Source of the DNA: Anaeromyces robustus
Taxonomy: Eukaryota; Neocallimastigomycota; Neocallimastigomycetes; Neocallimastigales; Neocallimastigaceae
Direction: 5' to 3'
DNA: 64,000 bases
Assembly (NCBI GenBank): GCA_002104895.1
Contig: MCFG01000063.1
Location: 43,501-107,500 of the forward strand
Position numbers and translations under genes: made by a program. The number at the start of each line of letters is the position of its first letter. Within the stretch, counting starts at the first letter, position 1. The notes beneath the pieces are model-generated. The model was not told the DNA's origin and did not search any database. It saw only the letters and a list, made by a program, of their open reading frames with translations. Below are positions 63,052 to 64,000 of the stretch, piece by piece.

Positions 63052-64000
63052 GATATTATTAGAAATTATTAAAATAAAAAATATTAATATAATATTATAA
63101 TAGTAATTTTTATATCCATTTATTTTCATTTAAAGAAAAAAAAAATTTTTTTTTATTATTATTATTTAAAAGAAAATTCCATTTATAGTATAATTTTTAA
63201 CTTTAATTCATTTATCATCATCAAATAATATTTAATATTATAATTTTATTTTATAATAATTTTATTTTATATTCAAAAAAATAAAAAAAAACACATTATT
63301 AATTTTTATCCACTCAAAACAACCAAAAATAGTAAAAACATTAAAGATAAACATAAACATGAACATGCATAAAAAAAATGTTTTAAATTTTTAAAAAATC
63401 CATAAAAAAAACAAAAATAAAAAAAAATAAAAAAACGTTTTATTATTAAATTACCAAATGGGGTATTTTTTAATATAGTTAAAATTAAATAATGAAAAAA
63501 ATGTTCAAATAAAAAAAAATATTTTTTTTTCCTTTTATTTCAGTACACTTTTATTTTTTATTTTATTTATGTATGGATTAAAAAAAAAAACAGAAACAGA
63601 AAAAAAAAACAGAAACAAAAACAAAACAAAATAAAAAAAAAAGTTAGATGATATATAATATTAAAAATGAATAAATAAATAGTTAATTGATTAAATTAAT
63701 TATAATTTTTTTTTGAAAAAAAAAAAAAAGAGATAACAATAATAATATCAAATTTAATTTATTTAAATATTAAATAGACTATTTTTTAAAAAAAAAAATC
63801 TTTTTTTTTTGTGCTATGTTCTTTTCTATTCAAAAAAAAAAATAAAAAAAAAAAAAAAAAGAGAAAAACAATGAAATAGTTAAATATGATGATTAGAAAC
63901 ATTTAAATTAATTAATTAATATTTGTAGAAACAAACCTTTAAATAATTAATATAAAATTAATTAATACTCAATAACCAATAAATAATCAAAAAAAAAATT

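Overview
The window looks like nuclear DNA of an anaerobic gut fungus (Neocallimastigomycota; genus not resolvable here). The evidence is extreme A+T richness, long AAT/ATT and AAAT microsatellites, Asn-rich proteins, short GTAATA/GTAAAT introns, and a CotH-kinase protein ending in two fungal dockerin (CBM10-type) modules, an architecture typical of that phylum. Layout: 1-771 is the 5' end of a Ty3/Gypsy-type gag (minus strand) with much higher GC than its surroundings. 2051-3601 (minus) is a secreted two-domain CE1/esterase-D-like enzyme. 4706-11060 is a complete, young Ty1/Copia retrotransposon with 291-bp LTRs that differ at one base, a 5-bp target duplication, and a primer-binding site matching the anticodon arm of tRNA-Lys(CUU). 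11.4-17 kb holds a Cys-rich membrane protein and decayed genes, one with a PI-PLC X domain. 17449-20225 (minus) is a three-exon secreted CotH-dockerin gene.

The core, 22.35-45.27 kb, is an approximately 11.4-kb tandem duplication. Each unit carries a divergent gene pair: a multi-exon minus-strand gene that by splice-phase reconstruction encodes an XRN-type 5'-3' exoribonuclease continuous with a DNAJC7-like TPR array and a C-terminal J domain, and a plus-strand poly-Asn/TLDc gene. The downstream unit (B) has the better XRN-TPR-J gene (18 exons, about 1449 codons, with one homopolymer frameshift and one nonsense codon) and an intact TLDc gene. The upstream unit (A) has a heavily damaged XRN-TPR-J gene whose J domain is lost and which carries a tandem array of seven in-phase micro-exons, each about 39 nt, plus a TLDc gene gutted by an internal deletion of about 0.77 kb.

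From 45 to 57 kb there are simple-sequence tracts, a GC-richer island with no assigned gene, lectin-like pseudogenes, an LTR remnant with the same tRNA-Lys primer site, and an intact secreted subtilisin (S8) with three hevein-like chitin-binding modules, flanked by broken copies of its own 5' end. 59788-61308 is a two-exon multi-pass membrane protein of unknown function. The remainder is AT-rich intergenic DNA.

The secreted esterase, the dockerin-bearing CotH protein and the subtilisin-chitin-binding protein fit a plant-biomass, cell-surface lifestyle. The XRN-TPR-J/TLDc pair is the most unusual content. All splice models, phases and lesions were worked out by reading the sequence; no transcript or database search was available.
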